Position numbers and translations under genes: made by a program. From Neofusicoccum parvum (lineage: Eukaryota > Ascomycota > Dothideomycetes > Botryosphaeriales > Botryosphaeriaceae), in assembly GCA_020912385.1 (NCBI GenBank), contig CP087208.1, forward strand, positions 1,984,001 to 2,048,000: a stretch of DNA of 64,000 nucleotides. The letters are read 5' to 3'. The notes beneath the pieces are model-generated. The model did no database searches and had not been told where the DNA came from. It saw only the letters and a program-made list of their open reading frames with translations. Of this stretch, positions 43,562 through 54,240 are shown in pieces; the first letter of the stretch is position 1; each line of letters starts with the position of its first letter.

Positions 43562-46500
43562 CGGCTTTTGTCGGATTTGAAAAAGTAAGAAGCGTAGCCG
43601 CTGACAGGGTTGGAGCCCGTGAGTAGATTGGGCGTAGATGACTCGGCTGTGGACCCGGGTGTTTTCAGGGCATGGGTTCGGTGCTTGATAGTACCCACGG
43701 TATCCACCTTGATAGGTGCATGAACGTGTGCTGGGCCGCTGGTGTGCTGCAGCCGTGTGCCAGGGACTGATCAGCTGCCTCGACGAATGCCAGAGTGTCG
43801 GCTCGGAGCAGGCTGTCGTGTTCGTGCATTGAGGAAAATGGCAAGTGGCGGAACGGGAGCCAGATGAGACCAGTCAGAAAATTTCCTGATTCCACCAATG
43901 CAGAAAGTGGCTAGTGGCGGCGAGCCACTGGAGCAGAGCGGAGCAGTTGCCTTAGTGGAGCGTCTTGGATCTTGCTGCGGGCGCGTGCCGCTGGTTTCTG
44001 GGCCGAGCCGAGAAATGGCGGAGGGTTGTGGATATAGGGCCAGCCAAGAGCTCTACTGTGTCCTGCGGTCCAGACCGGTGGGCCCAAAAACCTTGGACGC
44101 CTCCGAGGACCGAGAAGCATGAGACTGAGTGCGAGAGCAGGTGGAGGCTATGGCGGCGGCAGCGTCCAGACACGGGACCAAAGCCAAAAGACGGAGCCGC
44201 ATATGAACCTGCGAACGGGGCGCGATCGGCGGATTCGGCTGCTGTAATTTTCCAGTGCTTCCGTCACAGTGCTTTCGCAGTCCAGCACCGATGCAGCATG
44301 GCCGTGGCGGAAGAAACCAAGCCGTCGGGATTCGTTGCCGGTCGTAAGCGTCTCCTTCGCCGAGATGTCCGTTAGTTGAAGGTCCTTCACAGCTCAGCGG
44401 CTCATTGCTATGGGCAAACGGTGAGATTTAAGTATCTGTTCAGACAGGTGAGTTATTTCTGGACAGGCCCAGCTGATCAGACGCAGAAAGAGATGAATCT
44501 TATAGCAACCGGAAATGTGACACGTATGCAGCGTCTTAGCCGCTGCCTTCTTTCGTTGCCTTTTATTGCTCTGACCGATCCTGAGCGGGTTGCCTCCCTC
44601 TCAACCTTCCGCTCAGGACAGATGACCGAAGGAGCCCCCCACCGATTCCGATGTGCCCACTCTCCAAGCCTTCGTCGTCGGCTCCATTGGTCTTAAAAGC
44701 GCCGTCGGTGGATGCAACCTTCTTGTCGATACCCTACCCTCCTTCGCGTTCCTGGAAGGGTCAGACAAGGCTTGCAGAACCTGTGCGAGCGTTGACCTTA
44801 GCCGCCTCGGAACACAGTCCAGCATAGTTGGTTCCGGTCAAATGTCTGCCGAGAAGGCTCGCATGTATCTATGACCTGTTCAAATCGAGGTAGGCTTTCC
44901 GGCGACTGTGCGCTAATATCATCAGCAGGGGCAGACACTCCGGCTCGTGTTGATTCACCGCACATCGCTCGCTCCCGAGAACAGTTACCTCTCCACCGAA
45001 CCGCAGCGATTGTTGAATCTATCTCGGATCCTCTGGTAAAGCCCGTCTGTGGCATCGCGCATATGTGGGCGGAAGGAAAGGCTGCGGAAAAAGATGTCAT
45101 TGGACGGGAGAATACGGAGGCTGTGGCAAACGTCAATGTGAGGAGGGTTCTTCGATCCAACTTTCTCGTAGGTAGGCGGTTTCACGCAAGTCCGCTCGCC
45201 GACCTCAGCTAATGCAGTCGGTGATCACTAGATGGAGTACGGTGGCGGGAAGACCGCCCGGTGCAGCATCTTAAGAGCGACCGCAAAGGCACAGGACACT
45301 TCATGGCTGTCCACGTCTCAATCGGCAGGGACGACCGCACGTTTCGACGGGCTGTGTATGAACTGTAAAGAGAGCCTCTCACAACGTCCTACTATTGGAC
45401 GCCCCTTCGCAAGCGACGGCCGTATGTCTCTGAGGCGCGAGTAGTCGAGTTTCTGTCACATCCTGGGCTTGTAATTCCGAGTTGCATTTCAGGATAATCT
45501 TCCGTCAATGCCGACGATTGGCCCTTCGGATACGGGACAACACGAAAGCTTCACCCCCCAGATGCCAAGCCATCATCAGTTCGGGAGCCGCCCCAACAAC
45601 CTCGAAGCGGGGTGTTTCGCTTGAGCAAAAGCATCCGCCAACAGTTCTGAAGTTCCTGCTCTCCTCATCCGCATGATGGGAGGGGTAAAGTGGCACGCGG
45701 TGACAAGAAGGCATCGAAAAGTGGCGCCAGATCGAAGCTAAGAGACGGGCGAGAACCGAGAAGGCGGCAAGGGTGTACCGGATGGCCTTACGCAACACGG
45801 ACGATTGGGTGATCTTGCTGTCGCCCAAATCAACATGTTCGCAGGCGGTCCGCCGGCTCTTTGCCTGGTTTCTATTGCTGGAATGAGGTGGGTGGTCCGC
45901 TCGCCCGGACTGGCTGTCTCTCGTCCGAGTCGGCGGCTCGAGCGCCTTGCGGTTGGCCAAATGAGCGCGGATGTCGAATTGAGCGAAACCATGACACGAA
46001 TAGGACGGATTTACGGAGATGATCACAGAAATTGCATGTCGATAAGAGATCGGATCGAGGAAGGGATCCACGTGTGGACACGGCCATGGCCTGATCATGC
46101 TGGGATTAGGATCAGAAGCGTAGCTTGGTGACAATTGGAAATTTCCCATGCAGGGTGTCCCGCACCGACGGAGAGAGGAAAGTCAACCAGCCGCGGGTGC
46201 ATCCGCGCCGGCGGTAGGCTGGAAATAAGGTCCGGATCTCGCCATCCGCGCGTCCACCGAGACGATGAGGGAAATCCCAAGGCCGACGAGGGGCGCGGGG
46301 TCTCTGAAAACAGATCGGCTCGCGCCAGAGGCATGGTCTGCAGAATAGCGGCTGCTGAGCAGCGCGATCCCACTGTCAGGGTGGTGCAGGGGTGTCATTT
46401 GGCCGTCGGCTGTGGGGGAAACGCGTCGTGATGGAGACGGGTGAGACGGGCGGTGCGAGGTGATAAACAGGGCATCACCCCGGGGGCGCCAGCGTGGCAG

Positions 46501-46813
46501 GTAGCCAATTCGAGGCAATCCAGTTAAATCTGACGTTGCTGCACCGACGATGTCTGCGAGAAGGAATGGGCACGATCCCTGCAGCCTTCCTTCCGGAGTG
46601 AGCACCGCACCGATCGGGATCACGTGCCTGCTGACTACGCGCCTGGGCCCTGGTTTTCTGGGGCGAACAAACTCGCGTCGCGAATTTTTGGACGCTGGAT
46701 GCGCCCCGCCCACACCACTGCTGCTGCACATCCTAGCCCTGTTCCTCGCTCCTCGTGTTTGGCATTCGTGCAATAGACTGCTGCTGCCAGACTGTCAAGA
46801 CTTCTCCACCAAC
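43562..46813. other. Gene-poor island, right part (about 3.3 kb)
   Basis: No supported gene. The plus-strand segment 44636-44874 has some coding character but cannot be joined into an intact model. The region ends in the C-rich leader of NOB1. Confidence 0.45.
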
Positions 46814-48241
46814 ATGGCTTCGGAGAAGCCCATCCACAGCCTTGTCATCGACGCAGGCCCGATCATCAAAAATTCGCCGCCAGTCTCAACTTTGATTGCC
46901 CAGTCAGAATCTCTCTTCACTATCCCCGCCGTCGTAGCAGAAATCAGGGATGAAGTCACAAGAGCTAGGGTCGAGACCACTTTGCTTCCTTTTCTCACCC
47001 AAAGAAACCCGCATCCAGACACGGTCAGGGTTGTCCAGGACTTCGCCCGCCGCACTGGCGACCTTGCAGTTCTTAGCAAGACTGACATACAGCTCATTGC
47101 TCTTGCCCGCGATCTGGAATGCGAGCGGAATGGCGGTGACTGGCGCTTGAGGAACGCCCCAGGCCAGAAGCGTACCAACGGCCCTCCTCCAGCAAAGCCA
47201 AGCAACGATGCTTCCAGCACAGAAGACAAGACGTCCCCCGGTGCCGATAACGACGCTGCTCCCACCGTTAGCGAGAACACCGACGTCTCGCCTACCCCAG
47301 ACGCTGCAGCAGGATCGGACGACGCAACTGAATCGGTTACCGCCGCATTAACAGATACGCGGATCTCTGACGAAGCTAAACCGGGCGTGAGCTCTTTAGC
47401 CTCCGCTTCTGCACAAACTCCCACTACGCCTGAGGCCTCTCCACTTTCACCTGCTCCGTCAACCCCCAATGTGGAAAACAGCTCCTCTCCAGCACCCGCT
47501 GCATCCGAAACGGTGAGCAGCACAGCTGAACCGCAGACCAGCCCCGCCGCGCCCCGAGACGAGGAGACGTCCGGAACGGCCTCCGAGGACTCAGGTTCCG
47601 ACTCGGAAGGCTGGATCACCCCTTCCAACCTCAAGAAGAAGCAAGCGGCGGAGCAGCTCAACAGCAGCGCCGAGACGGGCGCCGCCAACGCGACCCTGCA
47701 AGCCGCGATCATGACGACGGACTTCGCGATGCAGAACGTGATCCTGCAGATGAACCTCAACCTGGTGTCATCCTCGCTGCAGCGGGTCAAGCACCTCAAG
47801 ACGTTCGTGCTGCGCTGCCACGCCTGCTTCCTGACGACCAAGGAGATGAACAAGCAGTTCTGCCCGCGCTGCGGCAAGCCCACGCTCACCCGCGTCACCG
47901 CCACCACCGACGCCAACGGCGAGTTCAAGCTGCACCTCAAGAAGAACATGCAGTGGAACAACCGCGGCGAGCGCTACAGCCTGCCCAAGCCCGCCTCCAA
48001 GTCTGCCTCCGGCCGCATCACCGCGGGCGGCGGTACAGGCGGCTGGGGGGCTGACCTCATCCTTGCAGAGGACCAGAAGGAGTACGTCCGCGCCGTCACC
48101 CAGGAGAAGAGGCAGAAGCAGCGCGATCTCATGGACGAGGATTACCTGCCGTCCATCCTGACCGGCGAGCGCAACAGGACGGGTGGCAGACCGAAGGTGG
48201 GAGCTGGCCGGAATGTTAATTCTTCCAAGAAGAGGAAGTAA
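46814..48241 (+). CDS. NOB1: NOB1, 20S pre-rRNA D-site endonuclease
   Basis: A single exon encodes 475 residues. NOB1 cleaves the 3' end of 18S rRNA in late cytoplasmic pre-40S particles. The PIN nuclease domain opens with HSLVIDAGPIIKN (Asp13 a metal ligand), followed by VVAEIRDEVTR and TGDLAVLSKTDIQLIALA. A Ser/Thr/Pro/Glu-rich linker (about 135-265) separates it from the C-terminal region. The zinc ribbon is intact: Cys335, Cys338, Cys350 and Cys353 (CHAC and CPRC). After it come the conserved NNRGERYSLPKP and the basic end SSKKRK. The frame is open further upstream, but MASEKPIHSLVIDAG matches the family N-terminus and fixes the start at 46814. Confidence 0.96.
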   Translation: MASEKPIHSLVIDAGPIIKNSPPVSTLIAQSESLFTIPAVVAEIRDEVTRARVETTLLPFLTQRNPHPDTVRVVQDFARRTGDLAVLSKTDIQLIALARDLECERNGGDWRLRNAPGQKRTNGPPPAKPSNDASSTEDKTSPGADNDAAPTVSENTDVSPTPDAAAGSDDATESVTAALTDTRISDEAKPGVSSLASASAQTPTTPEASPLSPAPSTPNVENSSSPAPAASETVSSTAEPQTSPAAPRDEETSGTASEDSGSDSEGWITPSNLKKKQAAEQLNSSAETGAANATLQAAIMTTDFAMQNVILQMNLNLVSSSLQRVKHLKTFVLRCHACFLTTKEMNKQFCPRCGKPTLTRVTATTDANGEFKLHLKKNMQWNNRGERYSLPKPASKSASGRITAGGGTGGWGADLILAEDQKEYVRAVTQEKRQKQRDLMDEDYLPSILTGERNRTGGRPKVGAGRNVNSSKKRK

Positions 48242-48735
48242 GCGCCTGCAGCAGGGAGGTTGTGGACGTTATCGGAGTGACGCATGGGATTGGATCACGA
48301 ATGGGATGGGAGGGATCTTTTATGTGGATACCAAGGGAAAGACGTGCATTTAGCATGTGAGACTTCGGCATTTGTCTGGCGTAAATTGGGACTTTACGAT
48401 TGGTTATAGATGGAATCAAAAGTTTACGAATATATTCAATTTATCTACACATCGAACGAGCATTTAACCCCATCTACGCCCGAAGTTGAGAAATTCTTAC
48501 ATATGAGCAGGTCTTGTTCCCTTGATAATTTGGCCACCCGAACGAATAATTCACCTGTGGATAGAAAAGGTCCGAGCATCGTTGAGGAAGTAAATTAAGG
48601 CTTTTCATTGAGAAGACTATCAGCCCATTGGAAGACCACCGCACCGGTAATGAAAGAGGAAGAACCGCGACTTGACCAAAAAGCCATCAGACGAGCCACA
48701 GAAGCAGCAGCTGAGCGACCAATTCAGTAGTCGAT
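48242..48735. other. Intergenic region between convergent genes
   Basis: About 500 bases, A/T-richer, holding 3' untranslated sequence of NOB1 and of the minus-strand unit opposite. No coding signal apart from a short frame at 48410-48598 with an A/T-driven composition. Confidence 0.5.
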
Positions 48736-49013
48736 CTACTCGTGCTTGGTCTTGATCTTCTTCGTCTTCTGCTTGAAGCCTTCGGAAGCCTTCCTCTTGA
48801 GGCCCTTCTCCTCCTTCTCGAAGAACTTCGCCTCCTCCTTGACCGGCCTCTCCGACCTGTGCTTGCTAACCGTGGGAAAGGGATCCGCCATCAACGCCTT
48901 GTTCTTCTTGCCAGTAACTCCAGTAACGCCAGCGCCCTTGTCGTCGTCCATGTCGACATTGGCCTCGAGCTTCACGATTTCGTCGGACTGGTGGCGCTCT
49001 ACGCCGTCGCCGC
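48736..49013 (-). CDS. Lys-rich coding exon downstream of NOP10, unassigned
   Basis: This minus-strand segment has strong coding bias and reads from about GDGVERHQSDEIVKLEANVD to a basic end (KASEGFKQKTKKIKTKHE) and a stop. An in-frame stop lies just 5', so it must begin at a splice acceptor; AAGCAG ending at 49014 is the best. No ATG-bearing first exon fits in the 80 bases before NOP10. The phase instead matches a GTCAGT donor inside the last codons of NOP10, which would replace its final two residues by this 92-residue tail. Alternatives are a separate gene starting at an internal Met (MDDDKGAG) or a gene with a distant first exon. The lysine-rich C-terminus resembles a nucleolar localisation signal. 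Function unknown. Confidence 0.5.
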
Positions 49014-49093
49014 CTGCTTATCCTCTGTGGCATTAATCAATATCTCTCGTTCAATGCGCTTTCTATGCGAGCGCGAGCGTGGGGGGCGGTGGA

Positions 49094-49276
49094 TCACTGA
49101 CTCTGCTGAGTGGGGAGCAGGCCGAAGCGCTTCTTGAGCGTGACGCGGTGGCGCGAGTACTTGTCGTCGGGCGAGAAGCGGGCCGGGTGGGCGCTCTTGG
49201 TCGCCTTGCCATCGACGATCTTCTTGAGGGTGTAGACGCGCTTGCCTTCGGCGTCGAGGTGGTACATCAAATGCAT
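49094..49276 (-). CDS. NOP10: NOP10, H/ACA ribonucleoprotein subunit
   Basis: Sixty residues, essentially the whole family length, beginning [19 protein letters not shown] and containing [19 protein letters not shown] and [12 protein letters not shown]. Nop10 bridges Cbf5/dyskerin and Nhp2 in H/ACA snoRNPs that pseudouridylate rRNA and process 18S rRNA. The ATG follows a 58-bp GTAAGC..TAG intron (49278-49335), so the leader is spliced one base before the start codon. The frame remains open upstream into that intron but the family N-terminus fixes the start. It is transcribed divergently from LCL2. A possible alternative 3' splice to a downstream Lys-rich exon is described separately. Confidence 0.95.
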   Translation of the reverse strand: MHLMYHLDAEGKRVYTLKKIVDGKATKSAHPARFSPDDKYSRHRVTLKKRFGLLPTQQSQ

Positions 49277-49651
49277 CCTACGAGGAAAAAAGTCAGCGCG
49301 GCACTCAATTCGCGTGGAGAGGATGAGATGCTTACTTGGCGGTGGAGGGAGGGTTGAAAGTCTGCTTGACAAGGAACGGGACGTGTGGAGAGGTGATTGT
49401 GTCGCGTTGTGCGGTCGTTGGTGGAGGGTCGCAAGCTCGTCGAAAGCTCCAAAAGATTCGCGCCCGCGGCAGAAATCTCGCGGGCGGCGGAGGGCGGCGT
49501 TGCGGCGGGACATTTTATCCGGGCTTGGCGCGACGGCGGCGGGCGGGAGCCCTGGCATCCCCGAAGAGGCCAGACAGCTGCGAGAGAGCGCTGGAGCTGC
49601 GACCCGGGAAACAACACCACCACGAAACGGATCCACGCTTGCTGTTCGAAC
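49277..49651. promoter_or_regulatory. Divergent promoter NOP10 / LCL2, with NOP10 leader intron
   Basis: About 375 bases separate the two starts. The NOP10 leader exon and its intron (49278-49335) occupy part of the left side, leaving under 320 bases of shared promoter, so coordinated initiation is plausible. Confidence 0.6.
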
Positions 49652-50126
49652 ATGCGCTCACCGCTGAGCTTCGTATTTCTCCTCCTTGCCTGGACGCTCG
49701 GCGCATCTGCGCAGTTCCAGTTCTTCGAGCAGATGTTCGGCGGCGGCGGCGGCCATCACCACCATCAGCAGCCGCAGAACATGCCCAGCGATTCGAGCTG
49801 GTACCAGCAACAATACGACGGCGGTATGCATGGTCCAACCTCCTCTCTGTTTCCAGAGTCTGACCCACTTACCAACCCCATTTGTTCTACTACCTCGTCC
49901 GTTCTTGCGCTAACACTGATTCTTTGTTCTAGCTACCTGCGACAAATACCTCTGCCCGGGTACCCTCTCCTGCGTACACTTCCCGCACCACTGCCCCTGC
50001 GCATTCCCGAGCGTAGAAGATAAGGTCGAACTGGGCGAGGGGATTGCGATTTGTGCGAGCAAGGGCGGATACAAGGAGGGCGAGACGTTCCGCAAGATCG
50101 AGCTGGCTAGGAAGGGCCTGTTGTAA
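49652..50126 (+). CDS. LCL2: Long chronological lifespan protein 2 (LCL2) homologue
   Basis: Two exons, 49652-49823 and 49933-50126 (intron GTATGC..TAG), give 121 residues. The N-terminus ([20 protein letters not shown]) is a clear signal peptide cleaved near QFQFFEQMF, followed by a Gly/His/Gln-rich stretch. After splicing come the family's cysteine motifs: [34 protein letters not shown] and [12 protein letters not shown]2 is a small ER/secretory protein that influences chronological lifespan and ER-associated degradation in yeast; the biochemical role is not settled. Exon 2 alone carries all cysteines of the fold, so the intron is essential for a correct call. Confidence 0.93.
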
Positions 50127-50461
50127 GGACAAAGCATCGAGTATTTCCCGCGTGTAAAGAGATATCCTAGAGTGGCGAATTGGCGTTGCAATCACTGCAT
50201 GAGGGTTGTCCTTTCGCGAGGACTGAGTGAACACTTGGGGTCTGTTTGGTTCTGTGGCTGCAGACTAACTTTGTAGAGCGCCTGATGGCAAAATAAAGCT
50301 TCTCAAAGACCAACTTCACTTATGGAAGCCAGACATACTCTGCCAAACATGTCTATTCTCATCATATGTTACAGTGTCGTTGCCCAGATAGTTCCGCCTA
50401 TACCAGTAAACCCCCTTCTATGGAAAACTCCCCGTTGTCCGCCGTTTACACGCTCGATAGT
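50127..50461. other. Intergenic region between convergent LCL2 and PQ-loop genes
   Basis: About 335 bases of presumed 3' untranslated sequence for both genes. Nothing else seen. Confidence 0.5.
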
Positions 50462-51405
50462 CTACAAAGGAATGCCGTTAACCTTTTCATGATCCTTAAT
50501 CCCGTTGCCGAAAGTCCACCACTGCACGCCCAAGTACGCATCGCAGCACGCCTGGAAAATACCGCACAGCTTAAACGCAGCCGGCACCTCACCCTCGGGG
50601 CTCAGGAAGAAGAAGGTCAACTTGAACGAGTCGCCAATCAGCCAGTTCAGCAGCACGCTGGGCCGGAACCCCTTGGTGCTCTTCGCGCGCTGGTTCGCCA
50701 GGATCTGCGGCAGCGGCAGGCACGCCTCGATGGCCAGCGCGATGTACCCCAGCACGGCGGTGTAGCTCGTGAACAGCGCGGTCGACGACAGCAGCACGTG
50801 GAGGACGACCAGCGTGCCCGTGAAGTAGAGCAAGAAGTTCCAGTACGGCCGGCGCGGGCGCCACTGCCAGAAGTTGTAGGGGCGCGGCGTCGCGTGCCCG
50901 GCGGCGAAGGGCGTGTGCTGGGAGGTCGGCGGCGGGCGGTGCATCAGCGCGACGTGCAGCAGGAGGACTTGGACGAAGATCATGAGGATGGCTTGGAACA
51001 GGAGCGACAGCGCGAAGTGGTCGCCGAACCAGAAGAAGACCCTGTTGGAGGGCAGAGCGTTAGTGCTGGGCTCGCGGAAACGCCTTGCGGGCGGGGACGG
51101 AGAGGGTGCACGAGGTGGCCGAGGAAGGGGTTACTTCAGTATAGAGGCCACCAGCATGATCAGAGGTATGTCCAGCGAGAAGCCGGCGGACGAGCGCGTC
51201 CGGTGGATGGAGTAGATCTGGTCGGCATAGGAGGTGATTGGGGAGGTGACAATGCTGCGAACGCGTATTAACGATCCGTCCCGACGCGCCGAGCCGGGAG
51301 CATGGCATACAAAGCGGGGGCAATGTGGGTTACGATTGCCGAGAAGAAGCCCATGATGCCGGATTCCGCGGTCCAAGATTCGGGGATGTAATCGGCGAGG
51401 GGCAT
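50462..51405 (-). CDS. PQ-loop membrane protein, Any1/SLC66A2-like
   Basis: Three minus-strand exons, 51405-51311, 51254-51135 and 51041-50462, give 264 residues; introns of 56 and 93 bp carry branch-like TTAAT or CTAAC sites. Two PQ-loop segments are visible (SYADQIYSIHRTRSSAGFS and LPQILANQRAKSTKGF), surrounded by about seven hydrophobic helices (LSLLFQAILMIFVQVLLL, WNFLLYFTGTLVVLHVLL). Family members include yeast Any1/Cfs1, an endosomal/Golgi protein that antagonises phospholipid flippases, and human SLC66A2. The start at 51405 (MPLADYIPESW) is preferred; an internal Met at 51354 is possible. The first intron is easily missed because the exon runs open for 43 more bases before stopping. 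Confidence 0.9.
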
Positions 51406-51866
51406 ATGGAAGAGCCGGGAAGAAAAGGCGAGGGCGGAACGGCGGGTTCGAGGCAATTGAATGCTACTATCGCATGTTCTGCGGGAGCAAGCAGGAAAGG
51501 GTCTCGTGTCAGCGGCGGGAAACGACAGGTGGGAGACGTGTGCCAGGAGAGCGAGCAAAGGTTGCGCGGTTCCTTGCGCGTTAGCGTCGCGGGTAGGGCT
51601 GACCATTTCCTCGCCGAGGCCCTTATCTCCAGCGCCTATCTCCACCCTCGTCATGGCCATTCATCCGTGCTCCAGAGCACTTGCTTTCTTTCCTTGTCGT
51701 CTCTTCTTGTGAGATCCAATTCAGCTGTCCAAGAGACACCCATAATACTCTAGGTCTTCCTGTATATATACATACAGAGGCCGCTTGGCTATAGAGTTGC
51801 GGCCCGACCCCACTCTCGTTCACTTCCCCGCCATCCAGCAGTCTCCACGCCTAGAGCTCTTCCACC
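51406..51866. promoter_or_regulatory. Divergent promoter, PQ-loop and AIG2-like genes
   Basis: About 460 bases between divergent starts. The right end contains a TATA-like run (TATATATAC near 51762) and a C-rich leader before the ATG at 51867. Confidence 0.5.
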
Positions 51867-52553
51867 ATGGGCGACCGCACCGCCTTCTTTTATGGTAATC
51901 ACCAAAGTCTCCTCCTCCACTACCCACTAACAGCTCCTCTCCCAACAGGCACGCTCATGGTCCCCCAGGTCATGTACCGAGTCATCTACAACTCCTCCGA
52001 CCCGCAACCCTGGCAAAAGACCCTCACCACCGCCAAACCCGCCTTCCTGCCGGGCTACCAGCGCCGCAAGGTCCGCCAAGCCGACTACCCGGGCATCATC
52101 CCCGTCGCGACCGACTCGTCCTCCCCTTCCTCCTCCGTCCGCGGCACCCTCGTCACCGGCCTGACCGAAGGCGACATCTTCCGGCTCGACACGTTCGAGG
52201 GCGACGAGTACGAGCGGCGCAGGGTGCCCGTGCGCGTCGTGACGGCCGGCCGCGTCGACGCGACGGACGTGCCTGGCGGCGTGTTCGCGCCGACGGAGAC
52301 GGAGGAGGTCGTGGCCGAGACGTACGTTTGGACGGCTGGGGAGGACAGGTTGGAGCCCGGCGAGTGGGATTTCGATGAGTTTGTGCGGGAGAAGCTGAGG
52401 CGGTGGGTGGGCGCGGGTGCGGACCATGAGTATGCGGAGGTCGATGCCGCGGTGGCGGCGGAGTTGGATGGGACGGGTGGGAGGGGTGCTAATGGGCACA
52501 TCGGGAGGGCGTTGGAGGCGGACCATAGGGCTACTGCAGAGGCTTTGAATTAG
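51867..52553 (+). CDS. AIG2/gamma-glutamylcyclotransferase-like protein
   Basis: Two exons, 51867-51894 and 51949-52553, give 210 residues. The intron (GTAATC..CAG) interrupts the fold's first motif: FFYG|TLMVPQVM reconstitutes the substrate-binding Y-G-T-L loop. FRLDTFEGDEYERRRV contains the glutamate expected as the general base, followed by the barrel strands VPVRVVTAG and AETYVWTAG. AIG2-like fungal proteins belong to the cyclotransferase superfamily acting on gamma-glutamyl or epsilon-gamma-glutamyl amines, but the natural substrate of this branch is unknown. The C-terminal 70 residues (WDFDEFVREKLRRWV onward) are an additional helical tail. Confidence 0.9.
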   Translation: MGDRTAFFYGNHQSLLLHYPLTAPLPTGTLMVPQVMYRVIYNSSDPQPWQKTLTTAKPAFLPGYQRRKVRQADYPGIIPVATDSSSPSSSVRGTLVTGLTEGDIFRLDTFEGDEYERRRVPVRVVTAGRVDATDVPGGVFAPTETEEVVAETYVWTAGEDRLEPGEWDFDEFVREKLRRWVGAGADHEYAEVDAAVAAELDGTGGRGANGHIGRALEADHRATAEALN

Positions 52554-53286
52554 GCTATATGAGCGCCATGTATGCGCCACGGAAGGAAAGCTCGCTGCGT
52601 TTTGAGAGGGGTACTTGTCTGGAAACAATGGGACTACATCGCAAGAGCTAGATAGAGAGGAGAAGATAGAGGAGAAGATATTCGATCAACCACATTGAAA
52701 GACTTCAATTTGCGTAGAGAATTAGATCTAACTTTTTCGGGACGCAATGAATTGGAATACGAAAAGCAGCAAGAGGAGATCGTCGAGACTCACGATACTG
52801 GAAAGCCCGTTGATCAGGGGGAAGGTCTAGACTGAAAAGGTAAAATAGAAGGAGGAGGTCGACGAAGTAGGAAATTTGAGGGGCGCATCCTCTATCACAC
52901 CTTTACAAGACGCGCCGGTCCCCTGGCTAAGGCCCCTTTCCAAAGCGACACTGCGTGTATGACACCATGCTTCTAAAGAGAAGCGAGGATCTGAGGAAGA
53001 GATCATAACGTGTATGCAAGACCCGACGATAGTTTGCTTTCAGCTCTGTAGAGGGATCGGGGCAGCTGGCAAACTGTAATGAAATTTTATGTCTTTGCGC
53101 ATGGGGACTTGAGTTGAGCCGTTGGTATGGATGCAAAAGGTTAGTTAGAATGTATAGTCCTGCTATCTCGCCCAGCTCTCCAGACAGTTTCCACAGCCCA
53201 AAAAAAAAACATTCAACAGTTAACCAGGTATCAAGGAATGTCCATTGCTCTCTCTTTGAGAAGATCGCGCCTCTCCCAACCAGAGT
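52554..53286. other. Intergenic region between convergent genes
   Basis: About 730 bases, purine-rich in places (GAGAAGATA repeats near 52658-52680). It probably holds the 3' ends of the AIG2-like and RNase H genes; no coding signal. Confidence 0.5.
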
Positions 53287-54102
53287 TCAGAAATCACCAT
53301 TGATCCTACCAGATTTCACCACCCTCCGGCGTTCCCTGGCCACCTCCTCCCAGTCATCTAGAACCTGGTTGGCGAGACTATCAGCTCCGGGGTTCAACTC
53401 ACGTGGAACGTGGAAGAACTTGACGGTGGCGGCAGTCTGCTTCTCAATCCTGTTGATCAGCTCGTCCAAACGCCTGAAGAGCGCTCCGTTAACGACAGGT
53501 AGACCCCTGGCGTTGAGCCAACCATTTTCTCTCCACTTGAAGATGTACTCCGTGATACCTTTGACAAGATAATTGGAATCTGTCTTAAGAACGATCAGGT
53601 TTGGTCTCTCCATTCCCTCAAAGTCCTTAGGGATCGGGTCCAGGAGAAGTGTGCCGGCTGCCCTAAGGGCGGTGATGCCGGCGTGGAGCTCGGCGCGCTG
53701 GCTTGTCGGGTCGCGCTCGGGTAGGACGTGAGCTTCGTTGAAGGGCGAATTGTTCTTGAAAAAGACAGCAACGGAAGCCTGAGCACCGGGTTGTCCGTTG
53801 TTGCGGCAGGCACCATCTGCAGAAACCATGATGGAATTGCGAAGTCTGCACGGAACCCCGTTGCTGAAGTGGAGGGTGCACGGCACGTTGAAATACGTCT
53901 TGGAGCTAGAATAGTCTCTCACGTATTCCTTGAAGACTGACACCGTATCGAGGTCTTCACGGAGCCGGAAGAGACGATAAGAATCGACGAACGCGGGGAT
54001 ATAATCATGCTCGCAGAACTCCTCGCGTTGATCCGTGGCTAGCCTTGTGGACAATGGACTTTGTGTCACCTGAGCAAAACCAGTGTAAATTTTTGTCGCC
54101 AT
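53287..54102 (-). CDS. RNase HI-domain protein
   Basis: An uninterrupted minus-strand frame. From the preferred ATG at 54102 (MATKIYTGFAQV, purine at -3 and G at +4) it encodes 271 residues; ATGs at 54153 and 54240 would add 17 or 46 residues, the first including a CPIC pair. The RNase HI carboxylates are all visible in order: VSADGACRNNG (Asp), QRAELHAGI (Glu), VLKTDSNYLVKG (Asp) and ELNPGADSLANQV (Asp). The enzyme would cleave RNA in RNA-DNA hybrids. There is no N-terminal hybrid-binding domain as in Rnh1; about 100 residues of unclassified sequence precede the nuclease fold instead. This is one of several RNase H-fold paralogues common in filamentous ascomycetes; a cytosolic role in nucleic-acid turnover is inferred. 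Confidence 0.87.
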   Translation of the reverse strand: MATKIYTGFAQVTQSPLSTRLATDQREEFCEHDYIPAFVDSYRLFRLREDLDTVSVFKEYVRDYSSSKTYFNVPCTLHFSNGVPCRLRNSIMVSADGACRNNGQPGAQASVAVFFKNNSPFNEAHVLPERDPTSQRAELHAGITALRAAGTLLLDPIPKDFEGMERPNLIVLKTDSNYLVKGITEYIFKWRENGWLNARGLPVVNGALFRRLDELINRIEKQTAATVKFFHVPRELNPGADSLANQVLDDWEEVARERRRVVKSGRINGDF

Positions 54103-54240
54103 CTTGCAAATAGGACACTTCTGTAGTCGTAAGCTTCTTGAACCGTCAGACATCAGTTGCGGCGATAAGCTTAGACAATGATGCTGTAGCGGGAAGAGAG
54201 AAGAAAAACTGAGAAGACCAAAAGTGAAAAGTATCACCAT

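Noticed and set aside
46795..47961. 388-codon minus-strand frame
   Set aside because: Antisense to NOB1, whose PIN domain and zinc ribbon are intact.
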